This document shows, piece after piece, positions 1 through 10,957 of a stretch of DNA of 64,000 nt. The translations under genes were made by a program, and so were the position numbers. The notes under the pieces were generated by a model. That model was not told the DNA's origin. It saw only the letters and a list, made by a program, of their open reading frames with translations, and ran no database searches. Source of the DNA: Lichenostomus cassidix (lineage: Eukaryota; Chordata; Aves; Passeriformes; Meliphagidae); contig VLJF02000892.1 of NCBI GenBank assembly GCA_008360975.2, positions 36,156 through 100,155 of the forward strand, given 5' to 3'. Each line of letters opens with the position of its first letter. Position 1 is the stretch's first letter.

Positions 1-1
1 G

Positions 2-214
2 GTGGTGCTGCGGGCTGTCCACGCCTCCTTCACCGCCCCACCTGCTACGTCAGCGGCAGGGCCCGAAATGCAGCCCCTCCCCAAGAATGAAGAAATGAAT
101 GACAGCCCCGACAACCAACCAGAACTAACCAGCAGCACAGAGCAGAATAACACTTCCTGCTCGCTGAGACTGTCACCAACACCAAGACTGAAACTTGTTT
201 CCAGCCTTTACTAA
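2..214 (+). pseudogene. gag: ERV-Kn gag C-terminal remnant
   Basis: A 70-codon frame reached by a GTG rather than an ATG, so it is only the tail of a longer gag reading frame that starts outside the window. In the mirror copy (minus strand, 50120-50332) it lies just 3' of a zinc-knuckle remnant, so it should be the segment after nucleocapsid. It is rich in Pro, Ser, Thr and Asn and has no catalytic motif. No protease or polymerase frame follows it. I do not recognise a function for this tail. Confidence 0.5.
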
Positions 215-1990
215 TGAGAAAGCATTGTAGCAATATAATTGTCCTGATAAGTAATAGCACCTTAATTGCTAAAACCTTGAACAAAAGATAAATTCCTTGC
301 TAAAGTGCTACTTAGAACAATGTCTGTGTGTGTGTAAGTGTGACAGTCCTGCAGCAGACATGCTGAGAATGCTGTTTAATTTCTTACGTGTTTTAATGTG
401 TAAATTAAGCCTATAAGTAAAGCTATACTAAATAGTTTAAGCTACCTGTTAAGTGCCATTGAAATTAAGTTTAAATAATACCTTAATGAACTTACCTAAA
501 ACAAAAGCTAAACAGAGTTAAAAGAATAAAAACATTTAAATTTGTTGAAAGGCCTTCAAAATGCATTCAAAACAAAGAAAGTCTAACTAAAAAGCTACAA
601 CGAGTTTTTCATATTTTATAAGTTCTATTAATTTGGATATTGAATTTAATTCTCCAGTTACAGTTTCAAGCAATGATTTCAATTACTAGTAGTCTAAGTC
701 AGTGAACTGTCCTTAAAATTCAAGTTTAAAAAGAGTTGTTTTATTTAAAATGGCTGAGAACAAAAGTCCTAATATCCTATATAGTGTCCAAAGTTATACT
801 CAAAAATCACCAGTATACGATAAACATTAAAGCTAAAAATCCCAAAGCATCACGAATTATGTTAATTTTAAATTTTGTTAAGTTTAAATTCTATCAAAGT
901 TAAATGAGTTTAAGTTTTATTAAAAGTATATTATGTTGTCTGTTATTTTAAATTTCATTAAGTTTAAGTTCAATGAAGACTAAGCTTGTTCAATTTAACT
1001 GTTGCTCAATTTAATGTTTGTTTTTTTTAAGTCCCATTAATTTTAAATTCTATTAAAGTTAAGTTCTGTTAAATTAAATAAGTTTAAGTTTTATTAAATG
1101 TACATTATGTTAAGTTTAAGCCAAGTTAAGTTTAAGCCATGTTAATTTTAAAATTCCATTAAGTTTAAGTTCAATTATAGTTAAGTCTCAAGTGTTACTC
1201 AGTTTACTGTTTATTTAAAGTTCTAATAATTTTATGTTCTTTTAAGTTCTATTAAGTTCTATTAAGATTAAGCTTTGTTCACTTTCAGTGATGTTAACTT
1301 TCAGTTTTAACAAGTTCGTTTTGTTACGTTATGCTCATTTATTTTAAAGAACACAGTTTTTCTGCTGTGAAGATAAGATAAAGATTTAAGACAGAAGCCT
1401 TCCTGATGAAAATCTCATATTTACAACAACCTTTGCAGTTTTATCTTCCTTAGTTAAAGTTAAATGATGATGTCCACTGCTTTCAAATATTTCACGTTGC
1501 CTTGTGTAGTTATCTGCAAAACCAGTATCATTTTAAAACACTTTCCTAGTTGATATCAATAGAAGCTTGTTTATAAAATGTTCTAGAGAAACCCTCCTGC
1601 TTAAGGCCTGGGCTCTGGCCAAGCCCTAGTCCTAACTAGTTGGGAAATATGCCATCAATCCCAGGTGTTTCTGCACAAAAATTGTGATCGAGTCACTTTG
1701 ACTTGCTAAATTAAGCTTATAAAAGCTAGACTTTCTTCCAGGTAAATTTGAAGTCCTTGCCCGGGAAAAGTTCTCCAAAGCCCTACCTGTGAGGTGAAGT
1801 TCTTCAGCAATTGCAGTCCCTGAATCATGGCAAAGTAGTTAAACAATTAATAATGCATTTTCTTAAGTAAGTTTGTTGTGTCATTCCATGTATTATACCT
1901 TTGTGTCATTTTCACCTTGTTAAGAGTTTTCATACTAATAATTGTAGTTATAAGAATTGCTTATAGCTGCATCACAAAGCAAATTGATCA
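215..1990. repeat. AT-rich non-coding filler of ERV-Kn
   Basis: About 1.8 kb between the gag tail and the polypurine tract, where pro, pol and env would normally lie. It is strongly AT-rich and built from recurring short words such as TTAAGTTTAAGTT, ATTAAAGTT and TTTTAAATT. No reading frame of note exists on either strand between 285 and 1930. I see no similarity to a retroviral gene. It may be an acquired or expanded low-complexity block. Confidence 0.75.
856..1222. repeat. Two diverged tandem units of about 180 bp
   Basis: Segments 856-1029 and 1034-1222 share the same word order: TTAATTTTAAATTCT, then AGTTTAAGTTTTATTAAA, GTA.ATTATGTT, TTCCATTAAGTTTAAGTTCAA or similar, and TTTAACTGTT or TTTACTGTTTA. 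This suggests an old tandem duplication. The boundaries are approximate and judged by eye. Confidence 0.5.
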
Positions 1991-1994
1991 AATA

Positions 1995-2072
1995 GCTAAC
2001 AAAGTCTTGCTCGCACAAACGAACCGAGGGGGAATTGTTGCAGAATAAAGTGCGAGCAAGGCCTGTGTTAGC
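1995..2072 (+). other. Inverted repeat spanning the ERV-Kn polypurine tract and LTR edge
   Basis: CTTGCTCGCAC at 2006-2016 is a perfect reverse complement of GTGCGAGCAAG at 2050-2060. The pairing extends imperfectly outward to about 1995 and 2072 (GCTAAC against GTTAGC). The 33-base loop holds the polypurine tract GAGGGGGAA (2026-2034) and the first 14 bases of the LTR. In RNA this would present the plus-strand primer in a hairpin loop. The function is inference. Confidence 0.75.
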
Positions 2073-2384
2073 TGACAGGCCGCAGCAGTGCCCTGGGAAG
2101 GTGCCGTGAGAAAGATACCTGAGAGGCACAGCTGTGCCCTTGGGCTGTGAAAGAATGTCATGAGAAAAATGAGGAGGAACTGAGAAGGAGCCCTAAATGT
2201 GTGAGAATAGAATGCAATAGAATGTAAACTGTAAGCTGTGTAATTAACCAGTAGATTAATAATCAATAAATATAAACATTATAACAGTATATAAGCCACG
2301 CATACGGTAAAATAAATAGAGCTTGCTTTATGACTCATATTGGGCCGTGTCGCTTGCTCTCTCTTGCCTTCTAATCTATCAACA
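2036..2384 (+). mobile_element. ERV-Kn 3' LTR
   Basis: A 349-bp LTR starting TGTTGCAG directly after the polypurine tract and ending CTATCAACA. It has a TATATAA box at 2289-2295 and an AATAAA signal near 2309. Its partner 5' LTR is visible only in the other copy (51766-52110) and differs from it by about six substitutions and a 4-base gap. Confidence 0.9.
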
Positions 2385-2390
2385 GGCTAC
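2385..2390. repeat. Target-site duplication of ERV-Kn (3' side)
   Basis: GGCTAC directly after the LTR. In the mirror copy the same 6 bp appear as GTAGCC at 47944-47949 and again at 52111-52116, flanking the complete provirus. Confidence 0.85.
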
Positions 2391-3061
2391 CTCTATAAGA
2401 AAAGAATTAAAACAATATACATAGTATCCATTGTAATATTTGTGAAAAGCCAACATTATGATATGTATTTATCGCATACTACAACATTCTACACAACCAT
2501 ATTCCAGAGATTTACTTCTATTATCCTTCTTTAAAGTAAGTATTATACACTGTTTTGGCTCTTTTGGTAACAAACCACATTTCTTCAGCTACACACACAC
2601 AAGTCCCAAAGAGATACCTATTAGCACACACAGAAACAGCATACACCCCAAAATTCAAGACGCGTTCAAAACATGTATTAACACTCAACTAGTTACTTTT
2701 TTTTTCATCCTGCGGGCCTCCCTGAATGAAAATATAAATTAGCGCAGGTAGTTTGTGCGCACACACACAAACAAACATCACAGCAGCTGCAAGATCCACT
2801 GCAGGTATCAGACCTGCTTCTTCCAAAGGCACCGGGGAGCCAACTCACCCCTAGACCACAAAATCCACTGCAGTTCCCCTTGTTACCTCCCTTAGGCAAG
2901 GATTGTCGACACCCCTTCTCGACTTTCCCTTACTGCCCTCCTTGGGCGTCCATGTCCTTACATTTTTGGGATCGTCATCCCTTGTGCTGGGGCCCCTTCC
3001 CAGCTTTACCTTTGCAACCCTCCATGGGTACCCTCCCAGGTTTACTCCCCAAAGTTCCCAT
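2391..3061 (-). pseudogene. gag: ERV-E2 gag start and degenerate gag remnant
   Basis: Reading on the minus strand, an ATG at 3061-3059 follows the splice-donor-like GGTGAGTAAA and opens a frame of about 30 codons. It begins MGTLGSKPG and then meets a TGA. The same leader and start occur in ERV-A at 7459. The rest (to 2391) is broken in all frames but resembles parts of the E1 gag block, for example around the ACTAGTTGAGT and TATGGTTGTGTAGAATG words. It is cut by the ERV-Kn insertion. A degenerate 5' fragment of a class I element is the best call. Confidence 0.55.
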
Positions 3062-3271
3062 TTTACTCACCAGTGACATTTTCAGTGGTCCTTTCCTGCG
3101 GACTCTTCACGGACCTCCTTGGTCTGCTGCTCGTCTGTCTCCTGGATCGTCTCGGGTACCCAATCAATCACCCGGTGCTAGTAGCCACCAAGGGGAGTTG
3201 GTCACCAAAACTGGGTGAGGCGTGGCGCCTTCAGCTCTGCTTGCTGCCTGCTGCCCCCAGACGGTGGAAGG

Positions 3272-3289
3272 ATCCCAGACCGAGCCCCA
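3272..3289 (-). other. ERV-E2 primer binding site (tRNA-Pro-like)
   Basis: TGGGGCTCGGTCTGGGAT on the minus strand, three bases after the LTR terminus ..CCCGACA. It is close to, but with an indel from, the tRNA-Pro primer site typical of class I elements. The identical site is at 7258 in ERV-A. Confidence 0.65.
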
Positions 3290-3292
3290 TTT

Positions 3293-3826
3293 TGTCGGGA
3301 AAATTAATCCACAAATGCCAGAGGTTTATGTCCAAAAAGGAGACAGAGGAGTCCTGTAACTTTATTCATGAATAAAGGGAAAGGTCATGGGCATTTCCCA
3401 TGGAATCTCCCTCAAAATGATAGAGGACGCAGCCTCTTTTATCCTAATTTCCCAGCCGCAGGTTCCCTCTCTCTTTCCCCATTGGCTGAGGTACTCGAGA
3501 GGTACAGATTTCCCAGTGTCACCGAATCTGCAGGAAAAAGAAAAACCCTCCAACAACATTTTTAAGGCCGCCGTGTTCCCCAAAAGTAGCTGCCAAATTC
3601 CCAAAGCATGGGAGAACAACACTTTCTCCAAAAACTACTTGCAAACTAACAGTATATTTTACAGAGTTGGTCTCAGGATTTTAACCTGCCAATTCTGGCT
3701 TTTCATGACAAAAAACCATGCAGAGAGGACTGAACCCCCTCGCGGACTTGAACTAGGCACACATTGTCACGTTCTTGGCTGCCTGGAAAAGCCTGGACAG
3801 TGGCCGAGAGACACACCTTGTCCACA
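3293..3826 (-). mobile_element. ERV-A family LTR (ERV-E2 5' LTR)
   Basis: Its 3' end is firm: ..TTTTCCCGACA followed by the primer site. The promoter (CCAAT, GATAAAAGAGG) and AATAAAG match the distal module of the ERV-A LTR at 6990-7254. The proposed 5' end (TGTGGACAAGG after a GAGGGGAAGG purine tract) is an estimate. The U3 part differs from ERV-A. A diverged U3 copy is at 29048-29153. E1 gag-pro lies directly upstream, so this LTR may be both the 3' LTR of E1 and the 5' LTR of E2. Confidence 0.65.
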
Positions 3827-3829
3827 CCT

Positions 3830-4070
3830 TCCCCTCGGCAGTTCTAAATTTCTTCTCCTCAGCAGTTAATTTGCATTTCCTCTAAGGCAATTTGTCTGGC
3901 TGCTTGAAGGCTAAAGAACTTAGAAGCACTTGAGCAAAACTTTTTCATAAAAAACCAAGCACTCGGGGTAACCCAGGCAGGAGACATTAACTCTGAAATA
4001 ATTAATTACAAAATTTGGTATATCCTTTATACAAATTAAGTTTCTGAGGGTTCTTACACATGGAACTTTA

Positions 4071-4108
<38 letters not shown>

Positions 4109-5730
4109 TAAAAACTAAAGTCCAAATCCTTGTGTATACCAAAAGAATTTTGAATTCACCATGCATTTGTATTTTAAGCACAATAACATTTTAGTAGTTA
4201 CTTTAAATAGAGAATAGCCAATTATACTATTACTATTGATTTATTTTCATTATCTATTATACCATTTTCCTTGAGGCTGCCTACACTTTTGGGTTTATTT
4301 CAGCACGACCTCTCAGGCAAAGATACCAAAGTGTTAGCTTTTGTAGTTCTTCACAATACTAATGTGCATTCCCACTTTAGCCATCAAATCTCTTTCTAGT
4401 AAATTACAATTGCAATTGAGAACAAAAAGAAATTCATGCATTTCAAACTTATTCCCCACATTTACCAATAGTGGCTGAATAAGAAGCACACTTCATCTTT
4501 TCCACTCACTCCTTGAATAATTAAAGATTTTGTTGACAAAACACCCTCCCTGAGGGATAAAATTCAAAGTGAATCAAGAGCTTTCACATCCCCTCTCGAT
4601 CTAGGCCCACCTTAAAAGTTATCAAGGGCTCTTGTTTGGGGCGTCCCTGGTATAATGGGAGCTCCTGACATCCTTAAAAATTCATTTCTAATAATTGTTG
4701 GACTTCTTCCCCCTGAGGATTCAGTTGTTTCTACAGACGTTCCTGCTTTCAGTGTCCCTCTGCCTTGTAGATAGCACTCTGATCTCTTTTCAGCCGCTGC
4801 TTTGATAGGCTTTCTCCTGCTGAGGAGAGAACACCTTTGCCACGTCTTGGTGGCTGACCCTGTCTCCTCTGCCCCAGGGGCCTTGCAGTTTATTCTTTTG
4901 GGGCTGTAATACATTTGGCATCATCTTTGCCTTTGCCTTTCCCTTATCTTTTCTTACATACATTTGCAGTATCTTTCTAACCAGTTCATTCAGGGGCTTA
5001 TTCTGCCCTTCGTCCAGCCCCCACCCCCAATACTGCCTGGGGGTGCTCATTCTCCCACAAAGTCATTCCGGTGACCCAGACAAAACTCTTAACAGACAAT
5101 CCTAGTCCTTCCATGTACAATCCACATTTTCTAGATATTCTCTTCGCCTTGTCCAAATGCAGCCCTCCCCCCTCTGGTGCTCCCAGCAGACACAGCTAGC
5201 AGCACCACAGGTGACCGGGGTGTCCTGCAGCCTCACAGAGGCCGGGAGGCCACAGCCGCCCTGTCCCGGGGGGTGGCAGGGCCAGGGACTGCCCGGTGCT
5301 GAGCCTGCAGCTGTCCCATAGCTCAGCTCGGCTCCACACCTCCCCACAGGCCCCCAGCCTGTGCTCCCAGCCCTGCACCTCTGCACTCGCTCCTGCCGCT
5401 CCGAAAGCAGAGGATACAGGGGACTGCAGCTGGCCCTGGGTCAGCTGCCAAAATTTTGGGCAAGATGGGGGAAGGTGTTGAAAAATATCTCAATCCTTTT
5501 TCTTTCTCCTCTCTTCCTTCTTTTTCCTTCTTTCTTTTACTCTATTTACCTGCATGCTCACTCTTTCTACTACGACATTCTACACAACCATATTTCAGCA
5601 GCTACACACAGGAGTTCCAAAGACATACTTATTAGATTCAACTAGTTATTTTTATTTTGCGGGCATCCCCACATGAATTTATATGCCGGCAAAAATACAA
5701 AATAACACAGGTAAAATTTTGCACACACAG
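3830..5730 (-). pseudogene. ERV-E1 gag-pro remnant
   Basis: A minus-strand class I remnant. Its 5' part matches the ERV-A gag region that ends in a Glu/Lys-rich stretch, then the words for CAACACCTTCCC and a Pro/Ala-rich linker. Further on it has a broken protease: the phrase EPLITFK, as before the ERV-G protease, and a C-terminal NLLERDLMAKVGMHIS of the kind that ends class I proteases. Many stops and frame changes are present, and no catalytic DTG is readable. It is probably an internal deletion derivative that lost everything from RT to env. A second, shorter copy of the same block lies at 29048-29930. Confidence 0.6.
4079..4110. repeat. (TTTTG)n microsatellite
   Basis: About five TTTTG units with flanking T runs. 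The unit count is identical in the mirror arm (46224-46255), which is unusual for a slippage-prone tract and bears on how recently the arms were copied. Confidence 0.9.
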
Positions 5731-6140
5731 TACATGCACACACATTCAAAAAAATTTCAAAAGCACATGAGCAAATAGACAATATCACTTCCTCTCACAA
5801 TTAATACAAGTGCACTAAGTCCAAGCTTCACAACTCTTTCCACACACAAAACACAGGATTTCAAAAGCAAAATCAAATGGAGCAACATTAGAAAGGTGTT
5901 GGGGTCTGGGTGTTCTCAATTCAGTAGCTAAAATCTTTTCCCTTCAATAATACAATCTGCCCCCCTCCAGATACTCCAATCCAACGGTTTATATATGATT
6001 TATACTTTAAATAATGACAGACAGAACAAAAATAGCAGTACTGTGGTGCAGTACAGTGGGGTCCAACCCCTGGGGGTCCAACCCCTTAAAGGTACCTTTT
6101 CTTGACAGCGGGGTCCAACCCCGGGGGTCCAACCTGAAAG
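5731..6140 (-). other. ERV-B-like leader fragment with GGGGTTGGACCCC repeats
   Basis: Minus-strand sequence similar to the ERV-B leader (20270-20770): the words CAATAATACAATCTGCCCCCCTCCAG and GACAGACAGAACAAAAAT (plus strand) occur in both. At 6058-6136 there are four copies of GGGGTCCAACCCC or a close variant. On the minus strand each reads GGGGTTGGACCCC, a 5-bp hairpin with a 3-base loop. It seems to be the leader of ERV-E1. Confidence 0.6.
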
Positions 6141-6331
6141 GAATAAGGGAGTGTATTTACAAACAAATGGCTGGTAAAAATTAGACCTGAGTCTGCTGGT
6201 AAGATAACATGGATACTAAGAGATAGAAGAAACGAGTAGGATTTCCATAAGAATTTCCCTAATTAGGTTTACCCAAAACTGTGTTAATAAACTACAGGAA
6301 CAGAGACACAAGAAGAAGAAGAAAAGGGGAA
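6141..6331 (+). other. 3' terminal fragment with polypurine tract
   Basis: No reading frame. It ends in a purine run AGAAGAAGAAGAAAAGGGGA (6311-6330) directly before a TG that can start an LTR. A polypurine tract normally precedes a 3' LTR, so this is likely the tail of an otherwise lost provirus sharing its LTR with ERV-A. Confidence 0.5.
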
Positions 6332-7254
6332 TGTATATTGGGGGTGTCTGTATTAGGGGGGGATGTATATTAATTAGGCGTTCCAGTGTTGGAAAATATA
6401 TCAGGTTAAAAATTTTGTATAACTTTAGTCAAAGGTTTTGTTTGTCTTTACCCCAGGAAAAAGAATTTTAGGTTTCTTTCAGGGCATTGTTCTACCAGAT
6501 GAGGTCTGGTGGACTCAGCATATCAACAGATTGGGAGTGACCCCAAAGATAACCAGAAAGATAAAGGCCATTAACAGAACATCCGCAGGATATTGTGGCT
6601 ATCCGCAGGACATGGTGGCTATCACAAACAGCTACCCCAGATGCCACCTCCAGCAGGGCTGAAGACATCCTGGTCCGGAAAGGGACTGATAAGAAAAACC
6701 GAAGAATGAAAAATCTGATTAGCATCAGAGGCGAGAAAATTCGGATCCAATGAGAGACTGAATATCAGGGGTTTACTCAACTTTAGACCAATGAACACTG
6801 ACCCAATGCTTTTCTATGTATTTTTACTGTATAAAATATCTGAGAAATCAAGTAAAAGCTATGTTTCATGGAATGATTCTCTCTGCACACCCAGGCTATG
6901 TGTAGATGAGATGATTTCTGTGGTACATCCTGGCCAGAACAACATCCTGGCCAGATAATAAAGTAATGCCTTGACTCTCTAACATTAAAAATGTTGTTGG
7001 AGGGTTTTTCTTTTTCCTGCAGATTCGGTGACACTGGGAAATCTGTACCTCTCAAGTACCTCAGCCAATGGGGAAAGAGAGAGGGAACTGCAGCTGGGAA
7101 ATTAGGATAAAAGAGGCTGCGTCCTCTGTCAATTTGAGAGGCCCCATGGGAAATCCCCATGACCTTTCCCTTTATTCATGAATAAAGTTACAGGACTCCT
7201 CTGTCTCCTTTTTGGACATAAACCTCTGGCGTTTATGGATTAATTTTCCCGACA
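6332..7254 (+). mobile_element. ERV-A 5' LTR, composite with two promoter/polyA modules
   Basis: The 3' end ..CCCGACA is followed by the primer site at 7258. There are two sets of signals. The proximal set has TATAAAA (6830-6836), AATAAA (6957-6962) and an end like GGTGACA (about 7033). The distal set has CCAAT, GATAAAA (7106-7112) and AATAAA (7191-7196). The proximal module alone recurs at 26316-26650, and the distal module recurs with a different upstream part at 3293-3560. A recombinant LTR, or one LTR inserted next to another, would explain this. The 5' end is an estimate. Confidence 0.55.
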
Positions 7255-7257
7255 AAA

Positions 7258-7275
7258 TGGGGCTCGGTCTGGGAT
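7258..7275 (+). other. ERV-A primer binding site (tRNA-Pro-like)
   Basis: TGGGGCTCGGTCTGGGAT, three bases after the LTR end, is tRNA-Pro-like with an indel. A splice-donor-like CTGGTGAGTAAA follows at 7448-7459, directly before the gag ATG. Confidence 0.65.
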
Positions 7276-7458
7276 CCTTCCACCATCCGGGGGCAGCAGG
7301 CAGCAAGCAGAGCTGAAGGTGCGCCTCACCCAGTTTTGGTGATCAACTTCCCTTGGTGGGTACCCGAGATGGTCCAGGAGACAGACGAGCGGCGGACCAA
7401 GAAGGTCCGTGAAGAGTCCGCAGGGAATGACCACTAGAAAATGTCACTGGTGAGTAAA

Positions 7459-9140
7459 ATGGGATCTTGGGGAGTAAACCTGGGAGGGTACCCATGGAGG
7501 GTTGCACAGGTAAAACAGGGCACCCATGGAGGGTTGCAAAGGTAAAGCGGGGAAAGGGTCCTGGAAAAAGGGATGACGATCCCATAATACCCCCGGAGAG
7601 TCCCTTGGGGAGAATGCTGAGATCTTGGGACGAGTTAAGCATTCCCACAGGGATAACTAAGGAAACAATGGTGGAATATTGGCTTTTTGTGTGGCCAGGG
7701 TATGATTTGCCAAAGGGGTTTAAATGGCCACCTTGTGGAACATATAGACGTTGGTTGTGTCAAATTATGTGGTTGTATTTAGAGGAAAATTGGAAAGGAG
7801 TGCTTGAAAGGGAATGTGGAGAGATATGGTTGCGACAAGCAGCTGGGAAGGTTTTTGTGTTAGGAAAGAAAGGAGAAGAAGGAATAAAGGATGTTTTGAG
7901 AAAGAAGGAAGAAGAGGGAAGAGAGGAGAAAAAGAAAATGAGTGAGGATTGGGATGTTTTTCAGCACCTTCCCACATCTTGTCCCCCGGCTTTGCCAGCT
8001 GACCTAGTGCCAGTTGCAGGCCCCTTGTATCCACAACTTCCGGTGCAGAGGGACCGGGGAAAAACGGTTCCTACAGCTCCACCGGAAGAGAATGGTTCTG
8101 AGGGGGGAGGAGGGCAGCAGATTGTATCTCCACCTAGAACTAGAAGGGGAACTCAGTATAGGACATCAGAGGCCCCCCGGATCCAAGAGCCAGGGGTCCA
8201 CCAGATGCCACTACGCCAAGCCCCCTTGGGGGGTCAAGGGGGGGGTTTGGGTTTGTTGGGTTTGCTGGCGGCCTTTTTCTACCATTGACATAGAAGCCTG
8301 GAAAAGGATTGCAAAAGATTACAGAGCAGATCCAACAATCGTAAGTAAACATTTACGTTTTATAATTAAACAACATAATCCCGACTGGAATGATATTCAA
8401 TTGTTATTGGAAGCTGTAACAGAAACCGAAAACCAATTAATTTTGAAAAAGGCACTGGATTTGGCCAAAGATTATTACAAAACATGACAAGAAGATCACA
8501 AAGAGTATTTGCCACTCCAGGACCCAAAATGGGATCCAAACAGAACAGCCGAAATGGCTAAACTACAGGCTTATCAGAAGTGGATAGTGAAAGCCATGGA
8601 AAAGGCAATTCCTAAAACCATTAACTGGTCAGCACTGTATGCAGTCAAGCAAGGCCCCTCCAAGTCTCCAACTGACTTTCTAGAACGATTAAAAGATGCT
8701 ATGCGCAAAAACACAACACTGGACCCTGGGTAAGAGGTGGAGATACAACTATTAACATCTCTCTTTTTGGGCCAATCACAGGGGGACATTAGACGTAAAC
8801 TCCAGAAACTGCGTTCAACTGAGAGCAGGAATTTAGAGGTATTATTGGATGAGGCGTGGAGAGTGTACAGTAACCAAGAGGCAAAATATAAAGAGAGAGT
8901 CAAAAAGTTAGTGACATAAGTGGAAGAGAGTAGAGAAAGGAGTAATCAGAAAGGGAAGCAGAGGCAAGGAAAAACCAGACTGCACAAGGACCAGCGTGCA
9001 AACTGCAAGAAATTCGGACATTAGAAAGATAAGTGCCCAGAGAAGAAAAATACACATCCCAATAAGAAACGGGATAACTCTGAGGAGAGAGAAATTGCAT
9101 ATGTTAAGAAAGACGTAAGAGGACAGGGGGATTCCACCCT
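7459..9140 (+). pseudogene. gag: ERV-A gag (broken)
   Basis: Class I gag polyprotein (matrix, linker, capsid, nucleocapsid). The ATG at 7459 leaves frame after three codons because the E2 copy has one more T here. The main frame (7467-8288) has a matrix-like start (ESPLG...SWDE...), a Glu/Lys-rich block and a Pro/Ala linker. Capsid continues in another frame from about 8270 (DIEAWKRIAKDYRADP) through several pieces to about 8919, with stops at 8485, 8731 and 8917. The nucleocapsid knuckle near 9000 keeps a Cys-Lys-Lys pattern but carries a stop. Frames and stops rule out a functional product. It is shared unchanged with the other arm. Confidence 0.8.
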
Positions 9141-9159
9141 AGCAGATCCCCTGGTTATA

Positions 9160-10957
9160 GTGAAGCTAGGGGAAAAAGAGAAAGAAGTAGAGTTTCTTGT
9201 AGATATGGGGGCAACTTATTCAGTCTTGAATAAAGCTTTGATGCCGATAGGGGAAGATTATGTCATGGTAAAAGGCGCCACAGGCCAACCTGAAAAAGCA
9301 TATTTCTGTAAGCCCCTGAAGCATAAACTTGGGAAACAACGGGGAATTCATAAGTTTTTATACATGCCCAACTCTCCAAAAGCACTCTTAGGTAGAGACT
9401 TATTGGAACAATTGCAAGCAACCATTATGTTTAAAAATGGAGAAATTACTCTGGAAATGAATGATCACCAATATATAGAAATATTAAGCTTAATATTGAC
9501 AACCACTGAGACCGAAGAAGAAATTAGTGAAGAAATAACAAATCAAGTATTTCCTGGGGTTTGGGCCACTGGTGTTCCTGGGAGGGCTAAGAATGCACCT
9601 CCCATACAAATCAAACTCAAGGAGGGAAAACAGCCAGTTAGAGTTAAACAATATCCTTTAAAGAAAGAAGACACAGAAGGAATTAGCCCAGTAATAGAAA
9701 ACGTTTTGCAGCTAGGACTATTGAAAGAATGCCAGTCTGATTTTAACACCCCTATACTACCTGTTCGCAAACCTGATGGGTCATACTGGGTAGTGCAGGA
9801 CTTAAGGGCTGTAAATAAGAGAGCAGAGGACCTCTACCCTGTGGTGGCAAATCCATATACCTTATTAACTGAATTAACACTGGAGTTAACCTGGTTTACT
9901 GTTCTAGATTTGAAAGATGCCTTCTTTTGCCTCCCTCTCCATGAAGCCAGCCAGAGAATATTCGCCTTTGAATGGGAAAGCCCTAATAGTGGACGTAAAA
10001 CTCAGCTCACCAGGACAGTGTTGTTTCAGGGATTCAAAATTAGTCCTACCATATTTGGAGGCCAATTTGCTAAGGACATAGAATCCTGAGAAGCCCCGCC
10101 ATCAGAAGGAAAACTTTTGCAGTATGTGGATGACCTCTTAATAGCTACCAAGACTGAAGAGGCCTGTCTTGCCTGGACAGTAAGTCTGCTAAACTTTCTA
10201 GGACTACAGGGATATCGAGTTTCCAAGAAAAAGGCCCAAGTAATGAAAAAAAAGGTAGTCTATTTCGGCTATGAAATCAGTGCAGGACAGAGAACTTTAG
10301 GACAAGACCGCAAAGAGGCCATCTGCCAGATCCAAAAACCTCAAACTGTGAAAGAACTCAGAACATTCTTGGGAATGACAGGATGGTGTCGACTTTGGGT
10401 TTCTAGTTATGGTTTACTTGTGAAGCCCCTATATGCTCTCATAAACACAGAACAGAGAGATCTTCAGTGGACAAAAGAGGCCACACAGGCCTTCGACCAG
10501 CTGAAGAATGCCCTCATGTCAGCTCCAGCTCTAGGACTTCCAGACGTGAGTAAACCATTCTTTCTGTTTTCCCATGGAAATTGGGAAATCTTAGCACAGG
10601 ACCTGGGTCTGTATCGACGGGCAGTTGCTTATTTGTCTAAGCAGCTAGATGCAGCAGCCAAAGGATGGCCAGGGTGCCTCAGGGCTGTTGCGGCAGTCAT
10701 GATGAACAATTATAAGGCACGGAAATTCACCCTGGGCCAGAAAATGACTGTGCTAGTGTCCCACACAGTGTCCACAGTGCTGGAAATGAAAGGTGGCCGC
10801 TGGCTTTCCCCACAGAGGTTCCTGAAATACCAAGCAATCATGGTGGAACAAGATGATGTAGAAATAGTGGTAACTAACATTGTCAACCCAGCTTCTTTTC
10901 TCTGTGGAAATGAAGGAGAACTGGTACACCACGATTGTCTGAAATCCATTGAGGCCA
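9160..10957 (+). pseudogene. pol: ERV-A pro-pol: protease, reverse transcriptase, RNase H start
   Basis: One frame through protease and RT, interrupted by TGA at 10087-10089. The protease has VDMGAT where DTG is expected, so the catalytic triplet is lost (Thr to Met), and later LLGRDLLEQL. RT has NTPILPVRKPDGSYW, LDLKDAFFCLPL, a changed FQGFKISPTIFG motif and an intact QYVDDLLIA catalytic box at about 10120-10146. A connection domain (WCRLWVSSYGLLVKPLYAL, LSKQLD) follows. The frame then runs into an inserted solo LTR at 10958, so the last 30 or so codons before the stop at 11052 are LTR-derived. The YVDD box and motif order are class I (gammaretrovirus-like). Confidence 0.88.

Larger units (their letters stand above)
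1..2384 (+). mobile_element. ERV-Kn: non-autonomous class II LTR retrotransposon, 3' part
   Basis: Contains the end of gag, a long AT-rich stretch, a polypurine tract and the 3' LTR. The 5' LTR and most of gag lie outside the window, but the whole element is visible as its mirror copy at 47950-52110. The 6-bp target duplication and the tRNA-Trp-like primer site of that copy place it with class II (alpha/beta-like) elements. No pro, pol or env is present, so it would need proteins from another element to move. Confidence 0.85.

Noticed and set aside
3387..3869. 160-codon plus-strand frame
   Set aside because: It runs antisense through an LTR U3 and primer region; the same frame recurs only because the LTR recurs.
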